The translations under genes and the position numbers were made by a program. Source: Trichobilharzia regenti (Eukaryota; Platyhelminthes; Trematoda; Strigeidida; Schistosomatidae). From it: a stretch of 64,000 nucleotides of DNA. The stretch lies in NCBI GenBank assembly GCA_944472135.2, contig OX235270.1, forward strand, positions 79,059,168-79,123,167. The letters are read 5' to 3'. Positions 46,600-59,800 of the stretch are shown piece by piece. Numbering within the stretch: position 1 is the stretch's first letter; each line of letters starts with the position of its first letter. The notes below the pieces were generated by a model. It made no database searches. It had not been told where the DNA came from and saw only the letters and a list, made by a program, of their open reading frames with translations.

Positions 46600-47217
46600 A
46601 GAGTCTGAGCATATATGTGTTGATAGCACAAGAAAGGAGTGCGAAATGGTGTCCGAGTCTGGTACGATAGTTCAGTCCTAGAGGTAATATCGAGACGCCT
46701 ACCTACTCGACTGCAAACGAAGTGGGTGAGGATAAGCTCCCGTATAGAGGACGAAGGTATTGAGCCAAAGTTTGATGATATTCTGAAACTGGTAAACGAT
46801 AGTGTTAATCAAGCTATGAGCAAGTTTACCAGTATATTGCATCTCACCCCTAGAATAGAGCAGTCTGAGGGCAAAACGCAATCATTGATGATGAAAGGGT
46901 CTCAGAGAGGTGGATATCAAGAATGCCCTATGGTGTCTAGCAATGCATATAGACTTAGTGAGTGTAATAGGTTTCGTGCTACATCCTCAACAGATAAGTT
47001 ACAAGCTGCAAGACAAACACGGTTGTGTTTTACACATTTGCAAGAAGTACATACAAAGATGAACTGTGAATCAGTGAGGAAGTTTAGTGATAAGCTAAAT
47101 GTGAAATCAAGGTCTGACTCCGAATTGTGTGACGATAACGGTGTAGTCAAGAAGTCTGTAGTTGCAACTGGTAAGCCATTGTTGAATAGAGTTGTAGTAC
47201 CCCTATACCAACTGTAA
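46600..47217 (+). pseudogene. BEL/Pao-type gag remnant
   Basis: A frame of about 190 codons reads LPTRLQTKWVRISSRIEDEG and FDDILKLVNDSVNQAMSKF, then ECNRFRATSSTDKLQAARQT followed by RLCFTHLQEVHTKMNC. The last part is the zinc-binding C-x-x-F...LCF..L...H...C pattern of BEL/Pao gag proteins, with one knuckle cysteine altered. No protease or reverse transcriptase follows, so only a fragment is left. The family call is inference from these motifs. Confidence 0.5.
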
Positions 47218-47219
47218 AC

Positions 47220-50200
47220 ATGCTTTTTAATCTAATTTGTATACTTGTGTTATATGTGTATACAGACCGATTTTATATGTACTTCGCAAATATTTGTCAA
47301 TTTACTGTTGAACTTTACCTTGACACAATTTCGAATTTGACTACTGCTACAATACACGATCGTACTCTTCGCAAGTGCCTTTTGATTTACGTTGTGGGCG
47401 TCGAGTAGCCACAACGTCTGCGCACATTAATAAGAACAAAGAAATACTAGAATATATGTGTACGGCAGTTTAGTCAAATAACGCACGCAACAGAGTGTCA
47501 CAGAAGAGAGTTACAGTCTGAGAGGACAGTTCTGACTCCACAAGTTTACAAGGTATTACTGGTCAGAGTGAAGGTATAAAACATCGAAGGATTTGTGAGG
47601 AGGAACCAAAATTGTCTACTTCTGTTATTAAAGAGTTTGAAAATGATGAAATTGACGGTAAAGTGAATATTCATGATAATGATCATGACAGTGCACATTT
47701 GTCTCTAGTTGAACATGATGAGATGAGAGGAATGCCTACTACTGCTGAGTTGAACAAAGGTCCTGTACAACTCGAACGTGAAGTAGAATTAAAGCCAGTT
47801 GCAGAAGATATGGACACTTGTGTGACGTTAGTGTAATTGATCAGTGTGTAGCCCACCTATCACCAGATGATAGTGCTAAACCCGAACTAATAGTAAAACA
47901 CAGTAGTCGTGGTAATCTGCAGTACTACAACTCTCTGAAAGCCGAATAACAACAGCTTCTGATCCACCGCTAAGTTCATCAACTGGTATCAATCAGTCGT
48001 CTTTGGTGTTGTCATCCACATTGAAGATGGCGCCCATGAACTCAAGTATCTTGCGCAACGACTATGATAGTACTGATGCATTCGAAAAGACGAAACGTAT
48101 TGCTCAGTTTAGTGAGGATAAGCCAAGTGTGTACGAGAGGGTAATTGTTGTAATTGCCAACTTCCCTATATTTTCGCGGAGGCATCAATACACCAGTCAT
48201 CGTCTCATCGATCGCTGTTCAAAAAGAACGTAAAAAGCCGTCAGAAGTAATATCGTGATTTATTATTGTAATATTTGTTTATAGACCTTAGTTTATTATG
48301 CTGCTCATATGTTGATGTTAGAATAAAGAATTCTCGAGTCGCCAATCTGTGTTTTGGTTTTCGCGTTTCTGAAAGGCCTCGAGGGACAGCGAGAGGCCCG
48401 GCGTAGCAAGAGCTGGGCATTAACGGTTTTTGAAACGTGATTGACAGTGGCTAGAAACCAGAATATTGGTGAACTAATCCATATAAATTGACAAGGGGAG
48501 CACGTAGAAGCTGAAAATTATTATCAGTGAGGTTACAAATGGAACGATCGGCATTTGTTCATTACCTCTTTAGCTACCAGGTTTATTGGCTCTGTACAAG
48601 TAGTGATTGGTGTAGTGGTAATATTACACAATTGTCATCTAGGATGTGTTGCAGAAGAAAGTAATGGGTATTTTTCTAGGCAGTTGTAGGGTTTGTGGCC
48701 CTTGAGGTTTGCGTATCACATTAGCTCGTTACTGTACGTCATCAAATATTTGCATTTCTTATCATCATTGTGAAAGTTGAGTGGGAGAGGAAATGGTGAT
48801 CAACAGAGAAGGCAAATGACATCAGCACAGAAAGATGGAAGAGGAATCCTCAAGGAGCGATTTCCAAATATAAAGCATGCCGCACAATTAAAGACCTCTG
48901 GTTTTTAATCTTCTCCAGAATTTGCTGTGAGCGAATTTCTGATATTTGTTTTTAAAGCGTTGTAAGTCGTCCTTCGCTGTTGTTCAGCAAATAGGATAGG
49001 ATATGTGAGGCTGGAATGAGGAAAAAAGTGAATGAAATGAACACGAGTAGGTCCTAAGGAGTTGTGTTTTACATTTATATATTTATATTGTATTTGGATA
49101 GAAATCATGAGATGCATTGACACAGTAACTGTTTCCTTTGCCTTATGTTGCATGTGTGAGCCAATATTTTTACCCTGCCCATATCCGTATGTTGTGTTCT
49201 TCAGCTAAGTTCAAAACTCACTTTGCGTGTAACGTTGCTCATTGGGTATTTATTGGACCAAACATAGCCATATGTACTGAATTAGAATGGTTGTCAGTGG
49301 AGGTGAACATTGAACGTTTGTTTTTGGAACTGGTAGCCACTGGTGGGCAACTCGAAGGTGCGAATGGTTCGATCGTGCACAAGTTCAACGAGGACGATCA
49401 AAAACGAATCAAAGTACATAATAAATTTGTATAAAAGATTTGTTTGTAGACTTGTACTGTTCTCCACTCTAATTCCCAAACAATATAACTTCCTTCCTAC
49501 AATACTGGTGTTTTGGGGTTAAAGTCAAAGAATATTTGTCGGTTCGCAGCGTCTTCGTAACAATAGGAACTTAGGGATAAGTGCCTTGACAATGGTAGAT
49601 GGGCTAGGTGAAGGAGGGCCTGATGTTGGGGTGTAAGGACTGAAAGTGTGTTTTCGCCGCTAACTTGTAAGCTGACCCAAATATTTGAAAACTTATTTAA
49701 TAAGAAGTCCCGAATGTTAGTCTGACGATCTTCGATAGCGTACATGATTTCTAACCTCGTGATTGATTCAAGTTGTAAATTTAACTGCGCTCTCAAAGCA
49801 GTGCTAGAGAGTTTTTCCTAGTGTGCCTCTACCTACAGTCCATTGTTACGCTCAGTGTATTCTAGTCCATATCCTGAACGAAGAGCTCCTACGTTAAAAT
49901 ATCGTCTGGCTTTCACCGGTGTGAATTTGTCACTCACTCAAAACCAACTAGTGATAATGTGGCTTAAGCTCATTTCTAATAGAAAGGATGGCCTCACAAC
50001 AATCATGAGAGTCAATACTCGTTGAAACTAACTGGATACGCTCTCGAAGTCGTTCACGCAGAGTATTTAATTCCTTTCCCAAAGTGGCTCCGATTGTAGC
50101 GCATCATTCAGAAATAGGAGAAATCGGAAGAGGTAGACCCATATTTTCGACACGCGCGCGATCCCGAAGCAGTTGTCCCTATTTTTGCTGACTGCATCCA

Positions 50201-51180
50201 TGAAAATACCATCAAGTTCACTTTGGATAAATGACCGGAATCCACGAACAACATACTTATGCTTCTGGAGGTTCTCGGAGGTTGTTGAGAATAGTACCTG
50301 TGAACGAGATGGAGATGAATATTATTTCCATCAACGGAGCGAAGAACAAGAATAGGAGGTTGAGGGTATAACCTGATCAACCTTTTGAAACATTGGACCT
50401 ACAGAAGGGAAGATATAATGGATGCCCGGCTGGCAGAATGAGAAAACGATTTTAAAACACTGGGTACCAGGTTGTGATGTCACGGTAACATGTGTTGCCA
50501 TAGCGTCCATTCGTAAGTCAAATGAACAGGATGGTGTATCAGTGTCTTTGTGAATGCTTTCAGTCCTGCGAGCAAGCTCCCCGAATCGGGGATATCCTGT
50601 GAATGGTTACTACGTGATTCTTTTACTGTTACCAAAACATGACTTTTGGCGTGCAGGGCACTTCACCCATATCGGGATATATCTGCATCAGAGTAGACAG
50701 AGTAATTAATAAGGAAGACAGTGAGGTTACCCTGGACATCACGAATCTCATAAAAATAAGGTCGATAGACTCAGGAGAGCATGACGAGGTTACTAGTTGA
50801 GTAGCAATTTGTGTTACTAACTTGAAAGATAGTACTGAAATGATAGGTTTTTTCATAGAATTTTCGCTGGTCGGGCTGATGACTTGGTACTAAATCACCC
50901 AAGAGACCGAGGTAGTCTAAATAGGTGTAAATTAATAGCTGACTTTGATTCCCCACATATTGATTGGTAGGAGTTGGCATCAACTGGTTTGTATACCTGT
51001 TTTGACAAAGAACCCATACAAACTTTGCTCAAGTACACTCTTGTGCAACGTCCGCTTACACCAACACAAAATGACCCTGAACATAGTCTCTCTACTCCTG
51101 GCTCAGTGCTAACACCAGAGATAGGATTTGTACAACATCAGCTGCCTCCGACCGCTAGACGAAAGTGACGCCGTAGTAGT
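47220..51180. other. Unassigned, probably retroelement-derived DNA
   Basis: Several short frames (for example 47612-47836, acidic, 74 codons) have no recognisable domain. GC content and codon-like texture are higher than in the flanks, and AATAAAG at about 48322 precedes a CTCGAG-rich stretch, hinting at an LTR or 3' end of the gag remnant. No repeat pair that would define LTRs was found by eye. Confidence 0.35.
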
Positions 51181-51199
51181 TATTTTTACACTTATAACT

Positions 51200-53340
51200 C
51201 ATGATTTCATAAGTCTGCTTGCCCAAACGTTTGGAAGGCGGATATATTGGCAGTCTGGAAAGCAGAAACCTTATCTGACTGGTATGTCAATACAAATGAG
51301 ACGGTCGAAGAAGCTGAGGTAAGATTTAGGATTACATAAAACTGTGTCACTTTACCTTTTTGCCTTTGTCTACCTCTTGAATAATAGCGAAGCAGAGGTT
51401 ATCAGGGGAGCGAAAAAAGCCTGTGGGACCAGTGAGCTGTGACAAGGAGGAAGCGGTTTCGCTTAGGCTACCTTAAAATTAAAAACCTTCGCAAGTTTAT
51501 TACTGGAAAAAGTATTAGAGAATACAGTTAGTGTCGAGCTGTGTACATTACCGATATAAGAAAACTTGTGCGCTGTGGCAGGGTATAATTCTATTATGGG
51601 TAAAATTTATTTTGATAAAGTCTCAGAGTTATACAGTAATATTTACTGATGACGTTTCAAGCACAACTTATTGCTCATAATCATATTGCATGTCGCCTTG
51701 ATATGACGTGTTATCAGTTAATATTATTGTGTAACACTGTGTATATTATCCCAAATACTGCAGCAGTGTATTAAATGTAGGACTAAAACGTGCAGTGGAT
51801 TACTATCACTGATGAGCTTTCGCGGGGAGGCGGCTGAATCAGAAGAAGCAAAAGAGGAAAACCTTAGTGACGTTAATGCCATCCACTCGTACGCTGACAG
51901 TAAGACTAAAACTAACAGTGGTATACCGCCAGTGATAAGCAGTACTAGAGAGGCGGTCGCGTCAGACGAGTAATGTACTATATCTCCTCTGATCGTACCA
52001 CCAAGGTCATCGCCGTCGTCATCAAAATACCCTCACTGACGCAGTGGTTCTCCAACTATTATCTAAAATTAGGTGAGGAAAATCACCAGGGCCTGTAAGA
52101 TACCAATCTAGACTCTTAACCTCCTTGAAGGATGTCATGTACATTCCACTTGAGGAAATTTTTGAGACGTCTCTGACTCTGGCTATACTACTTCATGGCT
52201 AGAAAGAAGCAACTGTGAGCCCCATCTTAAAACAGGAGAACATCCGAATGTAGCTTAACTATCGTCCTGAAAGTCTGACGTACAGTATCGCAAAAATGCT
52301 AGAAACAGGCGTAAGGGATCAGCTATTATACCGTATGAAGAAACAGAGCTTGCTGATGGAGGAAAACCATGGATTCAAGCCGTGACTATCCCGCCTAACA
52401 AACTTAGTGTCTGCTAGGGGAGATAGAGTAGAAACCTGGGATAAAAGCTCACTTTTAAACGTTCTCGTACATCTTGGTAAACATTCAACACTGTCTCATT
52501 TAGGTCTTCCTAAAAGACTAAGAGGTTTCGGATTAAATCAATGCTTACGCGACTGGTTTCAGGACCACCTACTAGGTAGAAGGCGAAAAGTAAGAGTAAA
52601 ATGTGTATTGTCACAATGGAAAACAGTAGTCACTGGAGTATTTCAGGGTACTGTACTATAACCCACACTGTTTCTATTATACGTAAATGAACTACCAAAA
52701 ACTATTATCTTATCTTCACTATTAAATTCGGAAGACCTTAAGACCTGGGAAACTGTAAATAATGATGGTGGTTGGTCGGTCATGCAAGGTGATCAGACGA
52801 ACCAACTAAATGGTCTGACCTCTATAAGCTGGAATTTATTTCCAGGAAAAGTTCAGTAACCCACTTAGGTCAGGGGAGGACACAGAACTGCCTGATGTTG
52901 AGAGGCGAAAAAACCTAAGAATTATTGTCAGCCATGATTGGAAAGTAACTGCATATTGTAATGAAGCTGCGGCTGAGAGTGCTTCAGGAACTTAGAAGGG
53001 ATTTCAGAAGATTAAATGAGTCTATGCTCAAAATACTCTTTGCAATGTGTGTCAAGCCTCGTCTTAAATACTGTACACAAGAGGTTTGCTCATGCTTCAA
53101 GAAGGAGGCACATGTCTTGGAAAGAACACAGAGGGCGGGAACGAAATTAGTGAGCATCACCTCACACCTTCCTTATGAGAGGAGGATGGGACACATAAGT
53201 CTCTTCCTACTATCTAATCGAAGGAGGAGAAGTAGTTTGATCTTCGAATATATTGATCCGTAGATTGATCTACTCAAACTTATCTCTCCCTCTAGGATAC
53301 CTTTGCGAATTCAGCACATAAAAGGTGCTCACTCAGGGGA
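51200..53340 (+). mobile_element. CR1-like non-LTR retrotransposon, decayed
   Basis: Broken frames read as RT blocks: VSPIFKKGEHRNV-like text around 52215, AKMLETGVRDQLLYRMKKQS (about 52290), LRDWFQDHLLGRRRKVRVK and GVFQGTVL (52407-52661), and the C-terminal block LKILFAMCVKPRLKYCTQEV followed by LERTQRAGTKLVSITSHLPY (52961-53263). This order and wording are those of CR1-group LINEs such as schistosome SR/Perere elements. Stops are numerous. No intact YADD box is seen. Confidence 0.7.
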
Positions 53341-53629
53341 CGAATAAAATACGGATAGAATTTACATTTTCATATACAGTGGTCAACTAATGGAATTCTT
53401 AACTCGAACAAGCAGTATCAGTTCCACTTTTGAAGGCTTTCATAAGGGAAACCAGACCCCTAAAGAGATATAGGTGGCAAGGTTTAACATAACAAGAGGC
53501 TACTCTTCTTCGTTATCTGCATATGACATATTTGGCTAACTACTATTCGCCAGCAGTTTTTACGACAGATTTCAAAAAATTTTTTCTGGAAATCACCCCT
53601 TTAAAAGACACAAGATTCAAAGACAACAA

Positions 53630-53813
53630 AAAGGTCTTGCTAACCGCCGACCATGTACATGGTCCGAGTTTCGATCACCAGCCGACGCACACCTGATATC
53701 TATGTTCGGCCTGCAAAATTTGGGCAACCGATATACATGCTAAAAATTCCATACTTGTACCAAAAATATGGTGTGGAATTAAGCTGTAATCAAAAATTAA
53801 AAAAAACAACAGA
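53630..53813 (+). mobile_element. tRNA-derived SINE, body type A, next to the WBP11 start
   Basis: CTTGCTAACCGCCGACCATG, GTTTCGATCACCAG (decayed B box) and the type A body ending GGAATTAAGCTGTAATC with an AAAAATTAAAAAAAA tail. It ends about 85 bp before the WBP11 ATG and so lies in its presumed promoter or 5' leader. Confidence 0.75.
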
Positions 53814-53876
53814 AAACCAGTGAATTCTTTAGGTCTGAAGGTCACACAGGTTGTTGGGCGGTCCTGTCGAAATTCT

Positions 53877-53895
53877 GTGGATTTTTTTGTTCAGA
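53877..53895 (+). promoter_or_regulatory. Strong 3' splice site just upstream of the WBP11 ATG
   Basis: GGATTTTTTTGTTCAG ends at 53894, four bases before the ATG at 53899. It is either the acceptor of a 5'-UTR intron or a spliced-leader trans-splice site. Schistosomes trans-splice a leader that itself ends in AUG; here that AUG would be out of frame with the native one and meet a stop after eight further codons. Confidence 0.5.
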
Positions 53896-53898
53896 ACC

Positions 53899-56800
53899 AT
53901 GGGGCGTCGCTCGGTTAATACTACAAAGAGTGGGAAGTTTATGAATCCAACAGATCAAGCAAGAAAAGAGGCACGTAAAAGGGAGCTCAAAAAGAATAAA
54001 AAGCAGCGGATGGCAGTGCGTCATGCTGTACTGAAGGCTAAAGATCCTCTGCAGTTACTCGAAGAAACATCACTGTACGACAAACAAGGTTGGGTGTATT
54101 ATGCTGATATTATTTTTTCAAAGAGTACGACCCTGACGTTCAGGCACAACTAAACGAAAGGGTTTTACAGGAAAAAAGAAAAAAACTATTGGAAACTTTT
54201 GATCGTCTTGTTACGTTATATGTAAATGGTGAAATATTCGTAATAATATTCTGCTCAGAGAAAAGAGGATTCAGACTATGCCAACCGGTTGCAGGCAGCA
54301 CGTGAAGACTACGATAAACGACGTCATGAGATGATGCTATATTATGGTTAGTTAGTAGGTAGTCGTACCTTATGTTTGTAGAACAAGTTAAATTGGCAGA
54401 AAGAGTTAACGCCAGTGAAATTCCACTTCCTAACTTGCCACAGTCACAAGTGGGGATCGCAGCTTCAGACATACCATTGCCTTCGACAACATACGCTAAG
54501 AGCATTCTTAAGAAGTCAGTGGGGTAGGTTTGAAATATTTTCTGATTTCATTCTAATATTTTTGTGGTTAATTTATATGACTTTCCTATGGGAAAGCAGA
54601 AGTGTGTGGCAGAACTTGGACTTAACTGTCCAGTTTCAACATACTTCTCAGTTCATCTAACGCTTCTTAGTCTAATCTGATAATCTTTGTGGTAAATAAA
54701 TTCTAAAAGGTGGATAAGTCTTTTGTCTTACCAAATGACTGCAAATTAATAGAACATTGTTTAAAATATTAATCATAAAAAAGTCCGAATAAAACTACGA
54801 ATATTTAGGCTTGTTGATGCTCCCCTCCACAAAAAAAGTTTAATGAATCCACACCAGTTCTTTCCTGCTGTTAGCGTAGACTAGATAGTTATCGCTTTTG
54901 GACCTTGCGTAGATGTTGAAATTAATGTACGAGTATCAAATGTGAAAGCTGTGGGTTCTTAAGCTGTTAGAAAACAACAGTTTTGACACTTTCAATCGGT
55001 TAAACAAAATTAACAGGGTTATACAGACTGACTTCATACAAATGCTTTTTAGCGTGTAATATATTATATGTCGTGTGTTATGCTTGTGATCTGTCATCAT
55101 TCTGCGGATATCTTTTCACTAACTGGAAATTGTGCTAGAGCTGATTTCTTTATCAATCATATACTTGTGTAATCTGTTTGGCTTAAATAATCCAGAATAA
55201 CGAACTAGCTGATAAGTGTGGAACAAGCTTGTATTCGTTCAAACATCTACACATAAAAATATGGGAGTAAAAGTGTGGGAAGAAATTATTGTATGGAAGC
55301 CTATTCAAAATCTGTACGGTTATCAGGAGTAAATTTATCTGTTCCACTGTGAGTGGTTCAGAACTGTGCCATCAACTTTTGCATTTTGAGAACTCCCAAT
55401 TGGGTAGTTTTCTCGCATCCGTATAATTTTAGACATGATTTACCTATTGGTTTTACCCAGCCTAATTTTACCAGTATGCTGTCAGTGGTCATGCTGTATA
55501 GTGCATATCGTTTTGTGATTCGTGCCAAGATATCAAAACTACTCCAATGATGATGCAAACTAGCGAACAAACCTTCTGTATGTGTGGTGAAGGTTCTCCA
55601 TCAGCTAGTGTGTCGGGGTTCATCCAGTTTAACAAATACATAAATTGTCCAGCCAGTTGAAACATCCAACAACCTATTCTTTAAGTACAGGATAGTGCAT
55701 ACTAGACCTATAGCATTATCTACAGTTTAGGAGGTTAAAGGGCGTGAGATATATTCAGAGTTTTGTTCAGAAGGCCCAAAATATGCATTTTATCTGTTTC
55801 TTCATAGCAAGGGATTATATAATTTGCCTACTGTACTTAGGATCTATTCATGGTAGCGGGTCGATTCCTGATTTGGATTCGTCCATATCTAAACAACTGT
55901 AAGTATAGTCATTTTTCTGCTGACAATTTAATTTGAATAGAACATTAGGTTTAGTACTGTACTACCTGCTGAGAATTCTACACTTTCAAAAACATTTCAA
56001 TAAGACAATTATTAATAAAGTTATATTGGATGATTCCAGTTAACACCATGGGGTGTTATCACCCAATAACAACTCTTCATAATCTTCTACAGGTCCTTTA
56101 TTGATATAATACACTTTTTCTGCAGTCTATTCTCGGTTAGATTTCCAAACACTGCTACATCAAAATGCCACACAAAGGTCGGGAAATATGACAAGTTTAA
56201 GGCCCGACCGTGTGTGTTCCAGGATAGTTGAAGAATCGGTGGGTGCACCATTCTTTAAGCCTAAAACTTAAATGGTTCTCTTGGGTTTGCTCTAAACAAA
56301 TTTCTTTTTGTCTCCATATGATGATTAAATGCCCTAGAATCTTAAGTAATAGTAATTTGATTTATTCAAGGTTCAGGAATATTCCTCTTGTTTCTTATAA
56401 ACTGAAGTCACCAACTACTAAAATCCTCTGTCTGTGATTGAACTTTGGCTTAAAGTTACTAATTGTCCTCAACACTGGTTCTACAGCAAATTGTATATCG
56501 TGTTAGACTTCAGGCTTCGTATTACTGTCATATACATATGATTTTGTCACTCACAAACGTGATTTCGTTATCAAAAAGGTGCTTTCAGTCCCATTTGCTT
56601 GGAAGACCCGACGTAGTTGAACTAGTGCGTCGTTGAAATTTACGTGGTTGTTTCAGTAGGAACAAAACCGTATGTTGTCTACCCAAGTGTAGCTATCGAT
56701 TCGTATTTCCATCTTTAAATTAAAACATTTTGGACGTTGGAACAAATCTTAACGCATACCGCTGGCTTGGATAAACTACGTCAACAATATATTAGTTACA

Positions 56801-59800
56801 TCTCTAGCGCTTAATTCCGAAATTGTGTACTCTGGTTACAGAATGTCAGATTTGTCGTCTGTTATCTGTTCTGTTTTAGTTCTTTCTGAAACTGAAAGTT
56901 GTGTGCGGCTAGGTGTATAACTGCTGAATGTCTAACACCATAACTGGTAAGTAGTCGTTAGCTGCAAATATAGATGATAGGATATATGGCGCCTGTTTTA
57001 TATAATATGACCTAAAACAAAACTGTGTTCATCACGTTTAAGATTTCTGTGAGAGAAAAAGCATGTGCCCAAAGAAAGTCATACAAAATAACAGGTAATA
57101 GCTAGCCCAATTCAAAATTATCACGAACACGTTTTGTAATTGCCTATTTGTGTATCTGCTTTTTGTTTTTTGACATTTTCGATATTTCTCAAACAGTCAG
57201 AATCCGTAAACTGTATTTTTAATTGTTTTTACTAATACTTATTAACAGAGCTCCAGGTCTCCCGCCTAATATACTTCCTACAGGACGTAAACCTCCAGGA
57301 CCACCTCCAGGGACCCCTCCAGAGCTGTCGGATAGTGATGGAGAAGATGGTTCTCTGGAGGAGAATGTAACCAAACAACGTAAAATCCGATTTGCTGATA
57401 CAAATGCTGTGGTAAATAATGGTATTTATATTAAATAAATATAACTTCTAGCCAGAGAAAGAAGAATTAGTCAATGTACCGCAGCCACCTGTCGAAAAGT
57501 TTGTCGGTGGGTTTCCAAGTGAGTTAAGCACCTGATTTGACCTTATTATTGATTAAAAAACCACTTTAGAAACTTATGTGTTAACTGTTAATGAAGGTTG
57601 TGTAAGCGCCACAAATCACCAGTTATGTGTTTTTTAGAGTGTGTTTGTAATATTTTCAGAAACAAAGTTAGAGGATTAACATTTTTTACGTAACAGACTG
57701 TTATTACAGATATTATTGATAATTGGACTACCAGTTAAATTTCACTCACTTTCGATTATACTATCTCCAAAATCTAATCGATTATTTATCGTGACGCATT
57801 TTAGTCTTTTAGTGATACATTCTAGTATTCATCTTTCATTTTATAGCTATTCCCCCACCCCTGTCTCAGATTCCTCTACCACCGCCCATGGCCCTACCAT
57901 CATTCACCGGCCTTATTCGCCCTGGGTTTCCTGGAGCGCCTCAACCTGTTCCAAACCGTTTTGTTTACCGTCGTAAGTCAGTGTTTGGATAACTATTTTC
58001 TTGCTATTTTAGAGTTCTCAAAGTAAAATATTTTAATGTTTAACAAGTTAAGCGGAAACCAAGACTATAAATTTTGTTCGTCTTGGGAGCAGCCACTTTA
58101 AAATATTTTGTGTCAAGCTGACACCTCTCATATGGGTCTTATCCTGTTATGTAACACTGGATTTGTAAATTATTCATTTGTTCGTAATGTATATGCGTAT
58201 TTATAAGGCATTATTATAAGTATTATCACTGTAAATGAATTGCTTGACCTAGGGTTCATTTCACTGTACCATCAATTCTAAAATGCTTACGATGAAATAG
58301 TAAAGTTTGTTTTCATCTCATTTTGAAGTGAAGATTACCAATCTTCCATTTTAGTATTATCATTGGAAATTAATCTATTATTTTAACTCTATATTGTATT
58401 CAGCGATCGGCGCCGTTTTATCAGCTCCGCCTAGTTTGCATCTCCGTGATACACTTGACAATACTGAGTTCGTTAATAGTCTGGCAGTAGCAAATAGTTT
58501 TAACAGCCAACCAAATCCAAGTGGAACGACAATAGAAGCAAAACCTCAGCTAAAGAATTTGATCGGTGATGCGACGCGTTTCGTTCCTACAGCTCTTAAA
58601 GTACGTCGAACTGTTCGTGATACTAGTGGTCGATTAGTTACCACTGGAGGAGGTACAAGTGCTCATGACACAGGAAGTGAGTTTCTTTTATATACGGTTA
58701 TGAATAGAAAGTCCTTTGGATTTTTTAGGCCTAACTAAACTTGCAAATATTTAGCTTTAAACAGGTATATTATGAACTGTTGTCAACCTACACTCGTAAA
58801 TCATTAAAGCGATTAAAAGCACCTGTTACAATCGCATAAATTGTAAATGTTTTCTTAAACTCCTTTAGAAGTAACTTCTTGTTAAACGTTTCAGAGGTAT
58901 CTGTTGCAGTGTTTTCTGGTCAATATTTACGATGTGTGAGTCATTTTTATAACAATCCAGTTCGTGTGTACCAAAAGATGGATATATACATATATATAAT
59001 ATTCTGGTAGATACTTAGAAATAATTGAAATATCTGTCTGTCTGGATTCAACATAGAACTTGGCACCGAAGTGCAGCAGTTCGAGTTGCCACGTTCCAAA
59101 TAGCACACAGAGGTAGACAAGAAGATGAGTGAAGAGAATCAATACAGTCTAACAAGTATAAGAGTGAAACAGAATGGGTAATGGTAGAAAGGAATATGAA
59201 AGATTACAGAGACTGAATACATCTGTGCTGGCCATTGACAACGATTTTGAGCCATGTCACCTATTGTCTCCAGCCATTGATTCTTAGAGTCCCGAGGGCC
59301 CCAAGCCAGAAGTCTGCATCTCCCTACCTGATTCAAGGATTTCATGGATTGATGCCATATTTTTGTTTGGCTACCACTTACTCTTTTCCAACCTGCACCT
59401 ATATCAGCTAGTAATGCTCGTCGGGGGAGGCGGTGGTTAGGCATGCGCAGCACGTGACCTAGCCATCTCAATCTATGTAACTTTATAGCCTCGTCGATTG
59501 ATTTTCCCTCTTTGCCCAACACTCTACGCCTAACGTCAACATTACTTACCTTATTAAACCACCTAACGTGAGACAGAGATCGCAGACATCTATTATCGAA
59601 AGCAGTTAACCTTTTCATGTCTTCAACTCGTATTGGCCATGTTTCAAAGCCATGGAGAAGGACGGAGCGAACTGGTGAGCAGTACACACGTCCCTTGGTT
59701 GATAGCTGGATGTCACGCCTACGCCAGAGATGGTGTAAGTCAGCGAAAGTAGCTCGAGCTTTTTGAATTTGTGCTGAGATTTCATCGCCAATCAGTCCGT

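Noticed and set aside
49138..49434. 98-codon frame at 49.1 kb
   Set aside because: No domain or splice context recognised; probably chance or remnant retroelement sequence.
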